Under the pieces are notes generated by a model that did not search any database, was not told the origin of the DNA, and worked only from the letters and a program-made list of their open reading frames with translations. A stretch of DNA of 64,000 nt from NCBI RefSeq assembly GCF_014638355.1, contig NZ_BMFK01000002.1, positions 1 to 64,000 of the forward strand. Reading direction: 5' to 3'. The translations under genes and the position numbers were made by a program. Of the stretch, positions 49,107 through 58,262 are shown piece by piece. The first letter of the stretch is position 1. The number at the start of each line of letters is the position of its first letter. This DNA comes from Priestia taiwanensis. GTDB lineage: Bacteria; Bacillota; Bacilli; Bacillales; Bacillaceae_G.

Positions 49107-49877
49107 ATGTCTATATTCACTCAGTTCATCAGAAGTTTTTATTCAACTAAAGACATTGCAAGTTATCGTTTTCAGAAGATCGGAAAGACGATTCTATATG
49201 TATTCTTCTTAGCACTACTTGCAGCTCTTCCGATGATCTATCACCTTTATTCTATCTCGAATAAAGAATTACAATTCGTAAAAACAGTCGCGGCGGAAGA
49301 ATTACCAGACTTCGAAATCAAAAATGGTGTACTAGAAACGGCTAATCCTACACAAATCGTAAAAGAACGTCCCGACTTTACATTTATTTTTGACCCAAAC
49401 GTAACAGAAATACCTTCTACATATAAAAATAATCCTGTTACAATTGCGGTGCTAAAAGATAAATTTATTGCAAATATACCAGGACAAGAACAAACAGTTA
49501 TGTATGATACTCTTGGTGATTCTCCTATGACAAAGCAACATGTTATGGATTTATTCCAGACATTAGAGGACATTGCTCCTATCTTATTCGGAATCGTCGC
49601 AGTAATTATGTACTTGTATACTTGCTTCACTCAATTTTTCTATACAACAATTTTTGCGGCACTTGCGCTTCTCCTAAGACGCCAAACACCACAAAAATTA
49701 ACGTACAAACACTTATGGACAATGACAGCATATGCAATGACAATTCCTACAGTATTCTTCATTATAATGGATGCGTTAATGATTACCATCCCATTCTCTC
49801 ATTTCTTACTGTACAGTTTTGTAACGATGCTTATTCTGTTCCTATCCCTTCGTGAAATACCAACACCTAAGAAATAA
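49107..49877 (+). CDS. yqgB: DUF1189 membrane protein YqgB
   Basis: 256 residues. Begins IFTQFIRSFYSTKDIASYRFQKIGK, the DUF1189 start; one helix near 27-47, an extracytoplasmic domain (about 50-155), then three or four helices to the end. Function unknown; members have been linked to cell-envelope stress. GGAAAGGAAG precedes ATG 49107. Confidence 0.88.
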   Translation: MSIFTQFIRSFYSTKDIASYRFQKIGKTILYVFFLALLAALPMIYHLYSISNKELQFVKTVAAEELPDFEIKNGVLETANPTQIVKERPDFTFIFDPNVTEIPSTYKNNPVTIAVLKDKFIANIPGQEQTVMYDTLGDSPMTKQHVMDLFQTLEDIAPILFGIVAVIMYLYTCFTQFFYTTIFAALALLLRRQTPQKLTYKHLWTMTAYAMTIPTVFFIIMDALMITIPFSHFLLYSFVTMLILFLSLREIPTPKK

Positions 49878-49881
49878 TTAC

Positions 49882-49913
49882 AACGAGAGGGAATTTTCCT
49901 CTCGTTCTTTTTT
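49882..49913 (+). terminator. yqgB terminator
   Basis: AACGAGAGG / CCTCTCGTT stem, 7-base loop, then C and seven T. Confidence 0.93.
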
Positions 49914-49974
49914 TGAAAAAATAAGCATATTTTCTTTGGACAGGCATATATACTCTACAAAGGAGTGAACGTCT

Positions 49975-50328
49975 ATGGTCAAAAAACTAGTCTTTCTTAT
50001 TTCTATTCTCATGCTTGGATATATTATTTTTTATGACATAAAAGTAGGAACATTGTCTCTTACAACACCTTCATCTCATGTTTCTCCTGAAGAAAAAAGC
50101 GTTCAAACATCTACTACTACAAAGAAACAAACACAACCAACAATTCCTTATCGCGAAATCGAAGTCAAAAGTGGAGATACCCTTCTAACCATTCTCGAAC
50201 AACTACATAACAATCGAAAACTTCCTCCTATTAAGCAAATTACGGACGACTTTAAAACGCTAAATACTTCTATTTCACCAACAAAACTAACGATTGGCAA
50301 AACATATAAATTTCCAATTTATGAATAA
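49975..50328 (+). CDS. yqfZ: YqfZ-like protein with a LysM-type domain
   Basis: 117 residues: N-terminal membrane helix (about 4-23), Ser/Thr-rich linker, and a short LysM-like domain (about 62-117) with EVKSGDTLLTIL and a final IGKTYKFPIYE. B. subtilis YqfZ is a spore coat-associated protein by annotation. AAAGGAG precedes ATG 49975. Next to ispG as in B. subtilis. Confidence 0.78.
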   Translation: MVKKLVFLISILMLGYIIFYDIKVGTLSLTTPSSHVSPEEKSVQTSTTTKKQTQPTIPYREIEVKSGDTLLTILEQLHNNRKLPPIKQITDDFKTLNTSISPTKLTIGKTYKFPIYE

Positions 50329-50365
50329 TGATAGAACATGTACGTACGATAAGAAAAGATTATTC

Positions 50366-50395
50366 TTGTCAGATAATAAGAAGCGCTGATACAAT
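50366..50395 (+). promoter_or_regulatory. Putative sigma-A promoter of ispG
   Basis: TTGTCA (50366-50371), 18-base spacer, TACAAT (50390-50395), about 105 bases before the ispG start, leaving a leader of roughly 100 bases without recognised structure. Confidence 0.5.
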
Positions 50396-50500
50396 GGGGG
50401 ATGAATATTCTTTTATAATAGGAAAAGAGTAAGAAGGAACAAACATATTATAACCTTCTATTACCATATACTTATTCTTTTTTGAAGGAGCGAACGATTC

Positions 50501-51619
50501 GTGAATGAAATTACACATCGTACCAATACACGACCTGTCAAAGTAGGTCCATTAACAATTGGTGGCAATAATGAAGTTGTTATTCAAAGTATGACAACGA
50601 CAAAAACACATGACGTAGAAGCAACAGTAGCGGAAATTAAGCGATTAGAAGAAGCTGGATGCCAAGTTGTTCGTGTTGCCGTGCCAGATGAGCGCGCAGC
50701 TAACGCAATTGCAGATATTAAGAAACAAATTAATATTCCTTTAGTAGCCGATATTCATTTCGATTACAAATTAGCATTAAAAGCAATTGAAGGCGGAATT
50801 GATAAAATCCGTATTAACCCAGGTAATATTGGTCGTCGTGAAAAAGTTGAAGCAGTAGTAAAAGCGGCAAAAGAAAAAGGAATCCCAATCCGTATCGGGG
50901 TAAACGCTGGTTCATTAGAACGAAAAATCCTTGAGAAATACGGGTATCCAACAGCAGATGGAATGGTTGAAAGCGCCCTTCACCATATTGCAATTTTAGA
51001 AGAGCTTGACTTCCATGACATCATCGTATCGATGAAAGCATCGGATGTTAACTTAGCGATTGAAGCATATGAGAAGGCATCTAAAGCATTCAGTTACCCA
51101 CTTCATTTAGGTATTACAGAGTCAGGTACATTATTTGCTGGAACGGTAAAGAGTGCTGCTGGGCTTGGTGCTATTCTTTCTATGGGTATCGGTAACACAT
51201 TACGTGTATCATTAAGTGCCGATCCAGTAGAAGAAGTGAAAGTAGCACGTGAGTTATTAAAGTCATTCGGATTAGCCGCAAACGCAGCGACATTAATTTC
51301 TTGTCCAACATGCGGACGTATCGAAATTGACTTAATTTCGATTGCAAATGAAGTAGAAGAATACATTCAAAAGATTAAAGCACCTATTAAAGTTGCTGTA
51401 CTAGGATGTGCAGTAAACGGACCTGGTGAAGCTCGTGAAGCAGATATCGGTATTGCTGGTGCTCGCGGGGAAGGTCTTCTATTCCGCAAAGGTGAGATTG
51501 TTCGTAAAGTACCGGAAGCAACAATGGTAGAAGAATTAAAGAAAGAAATCGATAAGATTTACGAAGAATATTTAGAAAAAGCAGAAGCAGAAAAAGCTGC
51601 TGCTGAAGCTACAAAATAA
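50501..51619 (+). CDS. ispG: 4-hydroxy-3-methylbut-2-en-1-yl diphosphate synthase
   Basis: MEP-pathway iron-sulfur enzyme converting MEcPP to HMBPP. 372 residues: TIM barrel with [12 protein letters not shown] and [10 protein letters not shown], then the 4Fe-4S ligands in ISCPTCGR (two Cys) and [12 protein letters not shown] (third Cys and the ligating Glu). GGAGCG precedes the GTG start. The C-terminus is an Ala/Glu/Lys-rich tail. Its product is used by IspH, whose gene starts at 63151. Confidence 0.97.
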   Translation: MNEITHRTNTRPVKVGPLTIGGNNEVVIQSMTTTKTHDVEATVAEIKRLEEAGCQVVRVAVPDERAANAIADIKKQINIPLVADIHFDYKLALKAIEGGIDKIRINPGNIGRREKVEAVVKAAKEKGIPIRIGVNAGSLERKILEKYGYPTADGMVESALHHIAILEELDFHDIIVSMKASDVNLAIEAYEKASKAFSYPLHLGITESGTLFAGTVKSAAGLGAILSMGIGNTLRVSLSADPVEEVKVARELLKSFGLAANAATLISCPTCGRIEIDLISIANEVEEYIQKIKAPIKVAVLGCAVNGPGEAREADIGIAGARGEGLLFRKGEIVRKVPEATMVEELKKEIDKIYEEYLEKAEAEKAAAEATK

Positions 51620-51623
51620 ACGT

Positions 51624-51664
51624 AAAAAGGAGCGTCCTCATCTTGAATGAGAACGCTCCTTTTT
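51624..51664. terminator. Bidirectional terminator between ispG and lactate permease
   Basis: 18-base arms AAAAAGGAGCGT... / ...ACGCTCCTTTTT with one mismatch and a 5-base loop. Confidence 0.95.
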
Positions 51665-51667
51665 CAT

Positions 51668-53245
51668 TTACGTTATAAACATTGCCAACACAAATGTCCA
51701 TATACAAACAAAGGCTAGCAATGCAAAGCTGTATTTAATCGTCATTTTCGTTACATCTGCTTCTTTCCCTGTTACGCCAACTGCTGCTGTTGCAATGACA
51801 ATTGACTGTGGTGAAACTAGTTTCGCCATCACGCCACCCGCCGTATTCGCTGCCACTAGCAAAGATGGATTTGTCCCAATAATCTTTGCTGCAGTTACTT
51901 GTATTGGTGCAAACAACGTATTGTTGTTCACAACAGACCCTGTCATAAATACACCAATCCACCCTAATATCGGAGACAAAATCGGAAATGCGCCGCCTGT
52001 TGTAGCCACGGCCTCTCCTAATGCAGCTGTTAAACCTCCGTACGTCATTAGCTTTGCGATACCAATAATTGCACAAATCATAACAATTGGAATCCAAAAC
52101 TCCCTAATCGTTCTTTTGAGTAATCCGAAACCACCTCGCATATTCATCGCTTCAGTCGTACCAATTGTAATCAATGCAGCAACCAATATTGCCGTTCCCG
52201 TTGCCCCTACTATGTCAATAGTCACACGAATAGAAGACCCAGGTATCATGAATTTTATGACGGAAGCCGCAAGTAAACCACCGCTCGCGAACAATCCTTT
52301 AAACATCGGCAAACTCCATATTAAAATGAAAATTGTCAACAAGTAAAAAGGCATCCACGCTTTAATAATCTCACCGAATGAATATTTCTTCACCTCTTCT
52401 TCACCAGCATGTAACCTAAATACATGCTTTGGCTGCCATTTACGTAAAAATAATGCTAGCCCTCCCATCGCTACTAAAGCAGGTATAATATCCGCTAGCT
52501 CTGGCCCTAAGAAAATTGTAATAATGGCTTGAAGGATGGTATATGTGACCGATGTCACCATAATAGCTGGAAACACTTCTTTAACCCCTTTTAAGCCGTC
52601 AATTAGCCATACGATCAAAAAAGGAATAGTAAAATTAATAATCGGAAGCGTATAAGCAGTCATTATCGATACACTCTGCGCCGTTACATTTTCCCCTAAT
52701 CCAAATGTATCAATAATACCAACAGGAATACCAATTGCTCCGAATGCCCCAGAAGCCGCATTCGCAATAAGGCAAAGCATCGCTGCTCGTAACGGTTCAA
52801 ATCCTAATGATACTAAAAGAACCGAACAAATCGCAATTGGAACTCCAAATCCTGCTGCCCCTTCAAGAAATGCGTTGAAACAAAACCCTATTAATAACAA
52901 TTGAATGCGCTGATCTTGTGAAATACCGGCAATACTCCCTCTTAGCACATCAAATTTTCCAGACTCAACCGTAATCTTATATAACCAAACAGCCATCACA
53001 ATGATATATCCGATTGGCCATAACCCTTGAATAATCCCTTGGATAATACTAGCTATACACTCACCGATAGGAAGCTTAAAAATAAAAAGGACAATCACAA
53101 ATGTAATCCCTAAATTAACTAGCGCTGCATAAATCCCTTTCATTTTGAAGACAGTCAAACATAACAAAAACAATAAAATCGGGATTGATGCTACAAGCGC
53201 TGACAAAAATAAGTGTTGGAAGGGATCATATGTAGATACAAGCAT
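51668..53245 (-). CDS. L-lactate permease (LctP/LldP family)
   Basis: 525 residues with about fourteen hydrophobic segments. Family marks: YDPFQHLFLSALVASIP at the start, FLEGAAGFGVPIAI and GSVVNNNTLFAPIQ. Imports or exports lactate with protons. Pairs logically with ldh at 34879. AAAGGAGC precedes ATG 53245. Confidence 0.92.
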   Translation of the reverse strand: MLVSTYDPFQHLFLSALVASIPILLFLLCLTVFKMKGIYAALVNLGITFVIVLFIFKLPIGECIASIIQGIIQGLWPIGYIIVMAVWLYKITVESGKFDVLRGSIAGISQDQRIQLLLIGFCFNAFLEGAAGFGVPIAICSVLLVSLGFEPLRAAMLCLIANAASGAFGAIGIPVGIIDTFGLGENVTAQSVSIMTAYTLPIINFTIPFLIVWLIDGLKGVKEVFPAIMVTSVTYTILQAIITIFLGPELADIIPALVAMGGLALFLRKWQPKHVFRLHAGEEEVKKYSFGEIIKAWMPFYLLTIFILIWSLPMFKGLFASGGLLAASVIKFMIPGSSIRVTIDIVGATGTAILVAALITIGTTEAMNMRGGFGLLKRTIREFWIPIVMICAIIGIAKLMTYGGLTAALGEAVATTGGAFPILSPILGWIGVFMTGSVVNNNTLFAPIQVTAAKIIGTNPSLLVAANTAGGVMAKLVSPQSIVIATAAVGVTGKEADVTKMTIKYSFALLAFVCIWTFVLAMFIT

Positions 53246-53339
53246 GATAACAGCTCCTTTACATAGTTATTTTTTAGGCTGTTGTATCATGTCTATTGTT
53301 TTCTACTATTTAACCTATTATCCAACTACATTTATCCTC

Positions 53340-53855
53340 TTACCACACTTCCTTTTCTAAAGCTTTTCGTTTCGTCCATAATTTCCATAGGGCTCTTACC
53401 CCTACTATATGAGCAAACACCATTAATATACGAAACCAAGGAATCGCATCAAAAGTAGATGAAAATGCACTTATTGAACTTATACACACTGAGCCATAAG
53501 CCATTGCAACTAATTTAAATTGCTTCGTTACTTGACCTATTTTTGATTCTACATCTGTATATAGTTCGGGTACGTCAGCTTCGTTTGCTGAAATGCGGAA
53601 ATAATATACATCTCCTTGTTTCGTTACATATTCCCAACCACTCTCTTCATACAACTTAATGTACTCTTCACGCTCTTGCTTTTTTAATCCAGGTTGCAAA
53701 TCCCGTTTATAAATTACCTTTTCCGGTTGGCCATATTCAAATTGGAAACGCACAAATATCTTTTTCAACATCCAACCTTGTTGATGCATCTCACTTAACC
53801 AGCTCTCTTCTTCTTCGCTTTTCCAATGTGGAGATAACCTAAACACCTTTTTCAT
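53340..53855 (-). CDS. DUF2812 membrane protein (copy 2)
   Basis: 171 residues: soluble N-terminal DUF2812 domain with WLSEMHQQGWMLKK, GWEYVTKQGDVYYFR, then two membrane helices (about 110-150). Paralogue of the next upstream gene. Function unknown; the family is usually paired with PadR regulators. AAGGGGGATGAG precedes ATG 53855. Confidence 0.86.
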   Translation of the reverse strand: MKKVFRLSPHWKSEEEESWLSEMHQQGWMLKKIFVRFQFEYGQPEKVIYKRDLQPGLKKQEREEYIKLYEESGWEYVTKQGDVYYFRISANEADVPELYTDVESKIGQVTKQFKLVAMAYGSVCISSISAFSSTFDAIPWFRILMVFAHIVGVRALWKLWTKRKALEKEVW

Positions 53856-53867
53856 ATCTCATCCCCC

Positions 53868-54386
53868 TTACAACGCTTCTTTTTTCCCTTTTCGAATTTC
53901 ATAAGCTAACCGAGCAAAGTAACTAATATAGAACAAATTAAATAACACCACGAATCCTTTCATCACGAACGAATCACCAAATACCGTACCAAACAAGATT
54001 GTCAACGAGCTAAGAAAAATAACAATGTAAGAACGGAACAGCATCTTCCACATATACGTCATTTTCTCTATCTTCGTTTCATTTTCAGAATAAATTACTG
54101 GTTCTTCAGCATTTGCCTCACAGCGGAAATAATACTTGTCACCAAACATCGTCACATATTCCCAACCACACGCTTCGTAAAGTGAGATGTATTCCCCTAT
54201 GTTCGCACTATCTTCCTTGTGATCGATTTTGTACATCATATTCCGTGATGTTGTTTGCTTAAATGTATAACAAACCATGTTATAGTCATAGAGCTCTAAG
54301 CCTTGCGCTAGCATCCTCGTAAGCAACTTCTCTTCTTTCTCTGTCTCCCATATAAAAAAGTGTTTGAATACACGCTTTTCTCCCAT
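53868..54386 (-). CDS. DUF2812 membrane protein (copy 1)
   Basis: 172 residues with the same plan: KLLTRMLAQGLELYDYN, GWEYVTMFGDKYYFR, and two membrane helices. Starts 4 bases behind padR and 12 bases before copy 2, so a three-gene unit. The tandem copies share the WEYVT-x-GD-YYFR core and arose by duplication. Confidence 0.87.
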   Translation of the reverse strand: MGEKRVFKHFFIWETEKEEKLLTRMLAQGLELYDYNMVCYTFKQTTSRNMMYKIDHKEDSANIGEYISLYEACGWEYVTMFGDKYYFRCEANAEEPVIYSENETKIEKMTYMWKMLFRSYIVIFLSSLTILFGTVFGDSFVMKGFVVLFNLFYISYFARLAYEIRKGKKEAL

Positions 54387-54390
54387 TCGC

Positions 54391-54708
54391 TCATCCCCTT
54401 ATACTACTCGCATGCTCCACCGCTCTTTCTAATCGCCTCACCTCAAGAAGCAACACGTCTTTACCTAATGGTGTTAACATATAGCACTTTTTGCGGTCAC
54501 TTCCTGATGCCACCTCTGTAATTAACTTTTCATTCATTAGCTTCGTAATTGTTCCGTATAACGTCCCAGGTCCAATTTTCACTTCCCCATTCGTAAGTTC
54601 TGTCACGTGTTGCATAATACCGTAGCCATGAAGGGGTGTAACAAGTGATAACAAAATATAGTACGTCCCTTCTGTTAACGGAATGTATTTCTTCGCTTTT
54701 GGATCCAC
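54391..54708 (-). CDS. PadR-family transcriptional regulator
   Basis: 105 residues: winged helix with YYILLSLVTPLHGYGIMQHV, IGPGTLYGTITKLMNEKLI and CYMLTPLGKDVLLLE. GGAGGAG lies five bases before GTG 54708; the ATG 54750 start would run through the operator and is rejected. Likely represses its own three-gene unit through the palindrome just upstream. Confidence 0.9.
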   Translation of the reverse strand: MDPKAKKYIPLTEGTYYILLSLVTPLHGYGIMQHVTELTNGEVKIGPGTLYGTITKLMNEKLITEVASGSDRKKCYMLTPLGKDVLLLEVRRLERAVEHASSIRG

Positions 54709-54737
54709 AAATACTCCTCCATCTATATCAACATCCG

Positions 54738-54758
54738 CTATATCGACCACCGATATAG
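54738..54758. promoter_or_regulatory. Putative PadR operator
   Basis: Perfect inverted repeat CTATATCG / CGATATAG with 5-base centre ACCAC; a further GATATAG copy lies 8 bases on the gene side. A TATACT that could be the -10 lies just upstream. Confidence 0.65.
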
Positions 54759-54889
54759 TATATGCTCAGTATAAGGGAAAAAGAGACAAAAATAAAGAAA
54801 ATATATCCAATTCATCACTTATTCTCCTCTATTCCTGAACCTTAATATGTATAAAATGTTCATTTTTATATCAGCATCAGATACAAAAA

Positions 54890-54916
54890 GAAGAACACCT
54901 ATAGTAGATGTTCTTC
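54890..54916 (-). terminator. Terminator of the YxeA-like gene
   Basis: GAAGAACA / TGTTCTTC stem, 11-base loop, leftward T-run. Confidence 0.88.
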
Positions 54917-54926
54917 CTACAAAAAC

Positions 54927-55286
54927 TTATTTATTTTCTTTTAGCTTATTTAACGCTTTTTCCGGCACTTCATTTCCCTTCACTTCTTCCCATGAAGTTA
55001 CACCTTTATCATCTGAGTAGTATACACGTAAATATGCATCTTTACGAAGGTTCTTCGTTGCCGTGAACTCCATCTCTTTATCATTTGCTTTTTCATCGAA
55101 ACCAGTTAATTTATAGTTGTAACTCTTGAAGTCTTGACCACCATCAGCTTTCTCAACCTTAAATTCACCATCTCCTGTTATTTGCACGTAATATTCATCT
55201 TTGAACATTCTATTAAGGCTGCTACATCCCATTAATGCTGTTGTCAAAATAACTAACACACTTAAAATTCCAATTGTACGTTTCAT
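54927..55286 (-). CDS. YxeA-family (DUF1093) lipoprotein
   Basis: 119 residues: signal peptide with lipobox ALMGC (Cys21), then a small beta-rich OB-like domain with YYVQITGDGE and YNYKLTGFDEKAN. Surface lipoprotein of unknown role. AAAGGAG precedes ATG 55286. Single-gene unit. Confidence 0.87.
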   Translation of the reverse strand: MKRTIGILSVLVILTTALMGCSSLNRMFKDEYYVQITGDGEFKVEKADGGQDFKSYNYKLTGFDEKANDKEMEFTATKNLRKDAYLRVYYSDDKGVTSWEEVKGNEVPEKALNKLKENK

Positions 55287-55403
55287 ATTTTTTCTCCTTT
55301 ATTGTTTCTCTTGTTTCGTTACTTGTATCTTAACAAAACATCGAAAACAGAGTAATCTCTTTTCCTTACACAATCCTTACATCTTTGTAATAATAAGCGC
55401 AAA

Positions 55404-55437
55404 AAAAGATTACCTATCACATGCTAGGCAATCTTTT
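55404..55437 (-). terminator. zur terminator
   Basis: AAAAGATTaCCTA / TAGGcAATCTTTT stem with leftward T-run of seven; ends znuC-znuB-zur. Confidence 0.9.
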
Positions 55438-55448
55438 CTACTCTATTC

Positions 55449-55868
55449 TTATAAAACAACACACTCTGGACACTTCCCGTATACTTCGAACTTATGACCC
55501 GTCACTTCAAACCCTTGAAAATTATCACTTATATCATGCATCGGACACGTTTCAATCGTTTTCGTCTTTCCACATTCTAGACAAATAAAATGATGATGAT
55601 GAGAAGTCGTTTTGCATTTACTACGGAAATGCTTTTCTCCTTCTAATTCTGTTTGTTCAAGGATACCAAGGTCCGCAAACAGCGATAAATTTCGATAAAT
55701 CGTGTCAAAACTCAACCCTGGATAATCAGCTTTCATATATTCGAGCACATCTCGTGCAGATAAGTATTTATTATTCGCTGAAAAAACGAGAATCATATCT
55801 TGGCGCTTATCCGTATATTTATATCCATGCTCCTTCAACACTTGCATCGCATCTTCTACATGCATCAT
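55449..55868 (-). CDS. zur: Zinc uptake regulator Zur (Fur family)
   Basis: 139 residues: winged helix with GYKYTDKRQDMILVFS and FDTIYRNLSLFADLGI, then the zinc-binding part with HHHHFICLECGK and GKCPECVVL, giving the two structural CxxC pairs. Placed third in the zinc ABC operon, so it should repress the operon that encodes it. Fur and PerR are less likely given the context. Confidence 0.93.
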   Translation of the reverse strand: MMHVEDAMQVLKEHGYKYTDKRQDMILVFSANNKYLSARDVLEYMKADYPGLSFDTIYRNLSLFADLGILEQTELEGEKHFRSKCKTTSHHHHFICLECGKTKTIETCPMHDISDNFQGFEVTGHKFEVYGKCPECVVL

Positions 55869-55883
55869 AATCCCCTCACTTTA

Positions 55884-56711
55884 TTATGAAGTTCTCCACT
55901 TTTTAAATAAGATTGCACCCATTAGAATAACTATCGAAATCATAACAATTGCACCACCTGGCGCAATATCTAATACATACCCTGAGAAAATCCCACCAAT
56001 TACAGCAATTTCACCGAAGATAATCGATAAATAAATTGTTTGCTTAAATCCATTCGCAATACGAATACTAGCCGCAACCGGTAACGTCATTAACGACGAT
56101 ACTAATAAAATACCGACAACTCTCATCGATGCTGCAATAACAAGCGCTACCATTACAATGAATACAAAGTGAATCGTCTTTGCTTTTAATCCTGTAGCCT
56201 TCGCGTATTCTTCATCAAACGATAACAGGAATAATTCTTTGTATAGAAACACAATTGTTAGGACAACTGCGACTGCAATACCGAAAATTAACCATAAATC
56301 TTCTCTTGTTACTGCACTTACACTACCAAATAAATAACTAAACAAATCTGCATTGAATCCATCTGCTAACGAGATGAAAATAACACTTAATCCAATACCA
56401 CCAGATAAAATAATAGGAATTGCTAATTCTTGATAGTGTTTATATACACTACGTAATCGCTCAATAAATAGTGCCCCGATTACTGAAAAGCTCATACCCG
56501 CGTATAACGGATTAGTGCCTATTGCATACTTCTTATCAATAAATAAACTAAACGCAATACCAGCTAAAGCAACGTGACTTAAGGCATCTGCGATTAATGA
56601 TAGACGTCGAATAACGACGAATACACCTAGTAGCGGTGCGATAAATCCAATAATAATCCCTGTATATAATGCATTTTGTAAAAATTCAAATCGAAAGAAA
56701 TCCATTAACAT
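55884..56711 (-). CDS. znuB: Zinc ABC transporter permease
   Basis: 275 residues, ABC-3 family, about eight helices; begins DFFRFEFLQNALYTG and contains GVFVVIRRLSLIADALSHVA. ATGs at 56711 and 56705 both fit. One base after the znuC stop and 15 bases ahead of zur. Confidence 0.93.
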   Translation of the reverse strand: MLMDFFRFEFLQNALYTGIIIGFIAPLLGVFVVIRRLSLIADALSHVALAGIAFSLFIDKKYAIGTNPLYAGMSFSVIGALFIERLRSVYKHYQELAIPIILSGGIGLSVIFISLADGFNADLFSYLFGSVSAVTREDLWLIFGIAVAVVLTIVFLYKELFLLSFDEEYAKATGLKAKTIHFVFIVMVALVIAASMRVVGILLVSSLMTLPVAASIRIANGFKQTIYLSIIFGEIAVIGGIFSGYVLDIAPGGAIVMISIVILMGAILFKKWRTS

Positions 56712-56712
56712 G

Positions 56713-57513
56713 TTAGTTTACTCCCCCATGCGCGTGATCGTGGCTATGACAATGATCGTGATTATGATCATGTGTCACAATATGCACATGATGTCCATAA
56801 ATTTGCGAAAGCTCATCTTCATTTAATCCTTCAAACTCTTGCTTGTCCCCGTGGAAATGCAAACACTTATTTAAACAAGCAATATGAGTTACTTGATTCG
56901 AAACAGCTCCCATATCATGTGTTACTAATAATAATGTAATGCCTAAGTGCTTATTTAAATGCTCCAGCATATTATAAAAATTTTGTACGTTACTCACATC
57001 TACTCCTACTGTAGGTTCATCAAGCACAAGCAGCTCAGGATCACTTACTAACGCTCTAGCAATAAATACACGCTGTTGCTGTCCACCTGATAGTTCTCCA
57101 ATATTTCGATAGGTGAATTCACTCATTCCCACTGCTTCAATTGCCTCTAACACTTTTTTCTTATGAGATTTGTTAAAAAACGTAAATAATCCCATCTTCG
57201 AAACAAGCCCTAACGATACTACTTCATATACAGTAGCTGGGAAACCAGAGTTAAAGCTATTTGCCTTTTGTGAAACATAACCAATCTTATTCCACTCTTT
57301 AAATACTTTTCCATCCGTACCAAATAACGAAATGCTTCCTTCTTTCGGTGTCAAAATCCCTAGAATACATTTTAATAACGTTGATTTCCCCGACCCATTC
57401 GGACCAACAAGTGCCAAAAACGACCCCTTTGGTACACCTAATGAAACATGCTCCAATACATTTTGTTTTTCATACCGATAACTTACATTTTTTATTTCAA
57501 TTATATTATCCAT
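56713..57513 (-). CDS. znuC: Zinc ABC transporter ATP-binding protein
   Basis: 266 residues. Walker A GPNGSGKST, signature [15 protein letters not shown], Walker B LLVLDEP. The last 20 residues are a His/Asp run (HDHNHDHCHSHDHAHG) that could bind zinc. First gene of the unit behind two Zur-like boxes. No solute-binding protein gene is adjacent. Confidence 0.94.
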   Translation of the reverse strand: MDNIIEIKNVSYRYEKQNVLEHVSLGVPKGSFLALVGPNGSGKSTLLKCILGILTPKEGSISLFGTDGKVFKEWNKIGYVSQKANSFNSGFPATVYEVVSLGLVSKMGLFTFFNKSHKKKVLEAIEAVGMSEFTYRNIGELSGGQQQRVFIARALVSDPELLVLDEPTVGVDVSNVQNFYNMLEHLNKHLGITLLLVTHDMGAVSNQVTHIACLNKCLHFHGDKQEFEGLNEDELSQIYGHHVHIVTHDHNHDHCHSHDHAHGGVN

Positions 57514-57530
57514 CCGTTTTTCACCTTCAT

Positions 57531-57549
57531 ATCAGAATGATTACGATTT
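57531..57549 (-). promoter_or_regulatory. Zur box near the znuC ribosome site
   Basis: Plus strand ATCAGAATGATTACGATTT; leftward AAATCGTAATCATTCTGAT, with a perfect left half of the Bacillus Zur consensus (AAATCGTAAT-N-ATTACGATTT). It lies about 18 bases upstream of the start codon and could block elongation or initiation. Confidence 0.7.
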
Positions 57550-57610
57550 ATTCTCCATTAAGAAAGATAGTATCTCTACTATCTAATCGATTCTCTATCA
57601 ATAAAATAAT

Positions 57611-57639
57611 AGTATATCTTACTCATTACGATTTGTAAA
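57611..57639 (-). promoter_or_regulatory. znuC promoter with overlapping Zur box
   Basis: Leftward TTTACA (57639-57634), 17-base spacer, TATACT (57616-57611). A second Zur box, plus strand ATCTTACTCATTACGATTT at 57616-57634, fills the spacer, so Zur with zinc would exclude RNA polymerase. Confidence 0.75.
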
Positions 57640-57655
57640 GGTTGTACTTCACAAA

Positions 57656-57683
57656 TAAAAAGGCTATATTCAACCCTTTTTCT
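57656..57683 (-). terminator. Weak terminator of the small secreted protein gene
   Basis: AAAAAGG / CCTTTTT stem with an 11-base loop, ending in T-rich sequence; weaker than most in the window. Confidence 0.5.
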
Positions 57684-58178
57684 CTACTCTTTCATTGAAC
57701 GTGCTATATCTAACATCTGCTCTTTCGTTAAGAAATCACTATACATTTCGATATACGTACCATCTTGTATCCAATCTAGTACACCACCGGTGATAAATCT
57801 TCCATTTTTGTCAAACTCCCCACTGTTTATCCATTCCGAAAAGTAGCCTTCATTCCCGTTAATCGTTATTCTTTTTGCACTAGGGCTTTGATAATCGTGT
57901 ATGACCGAAGATGCATCTTGTTGGCTAATGACTAAAATAGATATTTCATCATTCTTCTCAAAGTACTGCAAGCGAAAATCATTAACATTCTCCTTTGGTA
58001 TGTCTGGAGATGTTTTAATGACTAGCTCCCACTCTTTCGGAAGGTTCTTCGGTTTAAAGACTGAAAAAGCTACTCGTTTTTCTACTTCTTCAATCGTTAT
58101 ACTGTCCTTATGATAGGTAATAGCTTGAGCGGGAATAGCGAGCAAGCACCAACAAAACAAAAGCATCAACAAACGCAT
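57684..58178 (-). CDS. Small secreted protein of unknown function (DUF4367-like)
   Basis: 164 residues: signal peptide RLLMLLFCWCLLAIPAQA cleaved after AQA, then a globular domain with VAFSVFKPKNLPKEWEL, ITINGNEGYFSEW and a C-terminal TKEQMLDIARSM, the pattern of DUF4367-type domains. No Cys or lipobox in the mature part. GGAGGG precedes ATG 58178; the frame to 58193 is not used. Function unknown. Confidence 0.72.
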   Translation of the reverse strand: MRLLMLLFCWCLLAIPAQAITYHKDSITIEEVEKRVAFSVFKPKNLPKEWELVIKTSPDIPKENVNDFRLQYFEKNDEISILVISQQDASSVIHDYQSPSAKRITINGNEGYFSEWINSGEFDKNGRFITGGVLDWIQDGTYIEMYSDFLTKEQMLDIARSMKE

Positions 58179-58227
58179 TATTATGCCCTCCATTCTACTA
58201 ATACTATGTATTATTCCCTATAAAAAA

Positions 58228-58256
58228 AGAGAATAACCATAGCATGGCTATTCTCT
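58228..58256 (-). terminator. Terminator of the YitT-family gene
   Basis: AGAGAATAaCC / GGcTATTCTCT stem and leftward T-run of seven. Confidence 0.88.
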
Positions 58257-58262
58257 CTCTTA

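Noticed and set aside
51735..52346. Frames of 120 and 183 residues over the lactate permease gene
   Set aside because: Both are overlapping frames of the permease, which has full family motifs.
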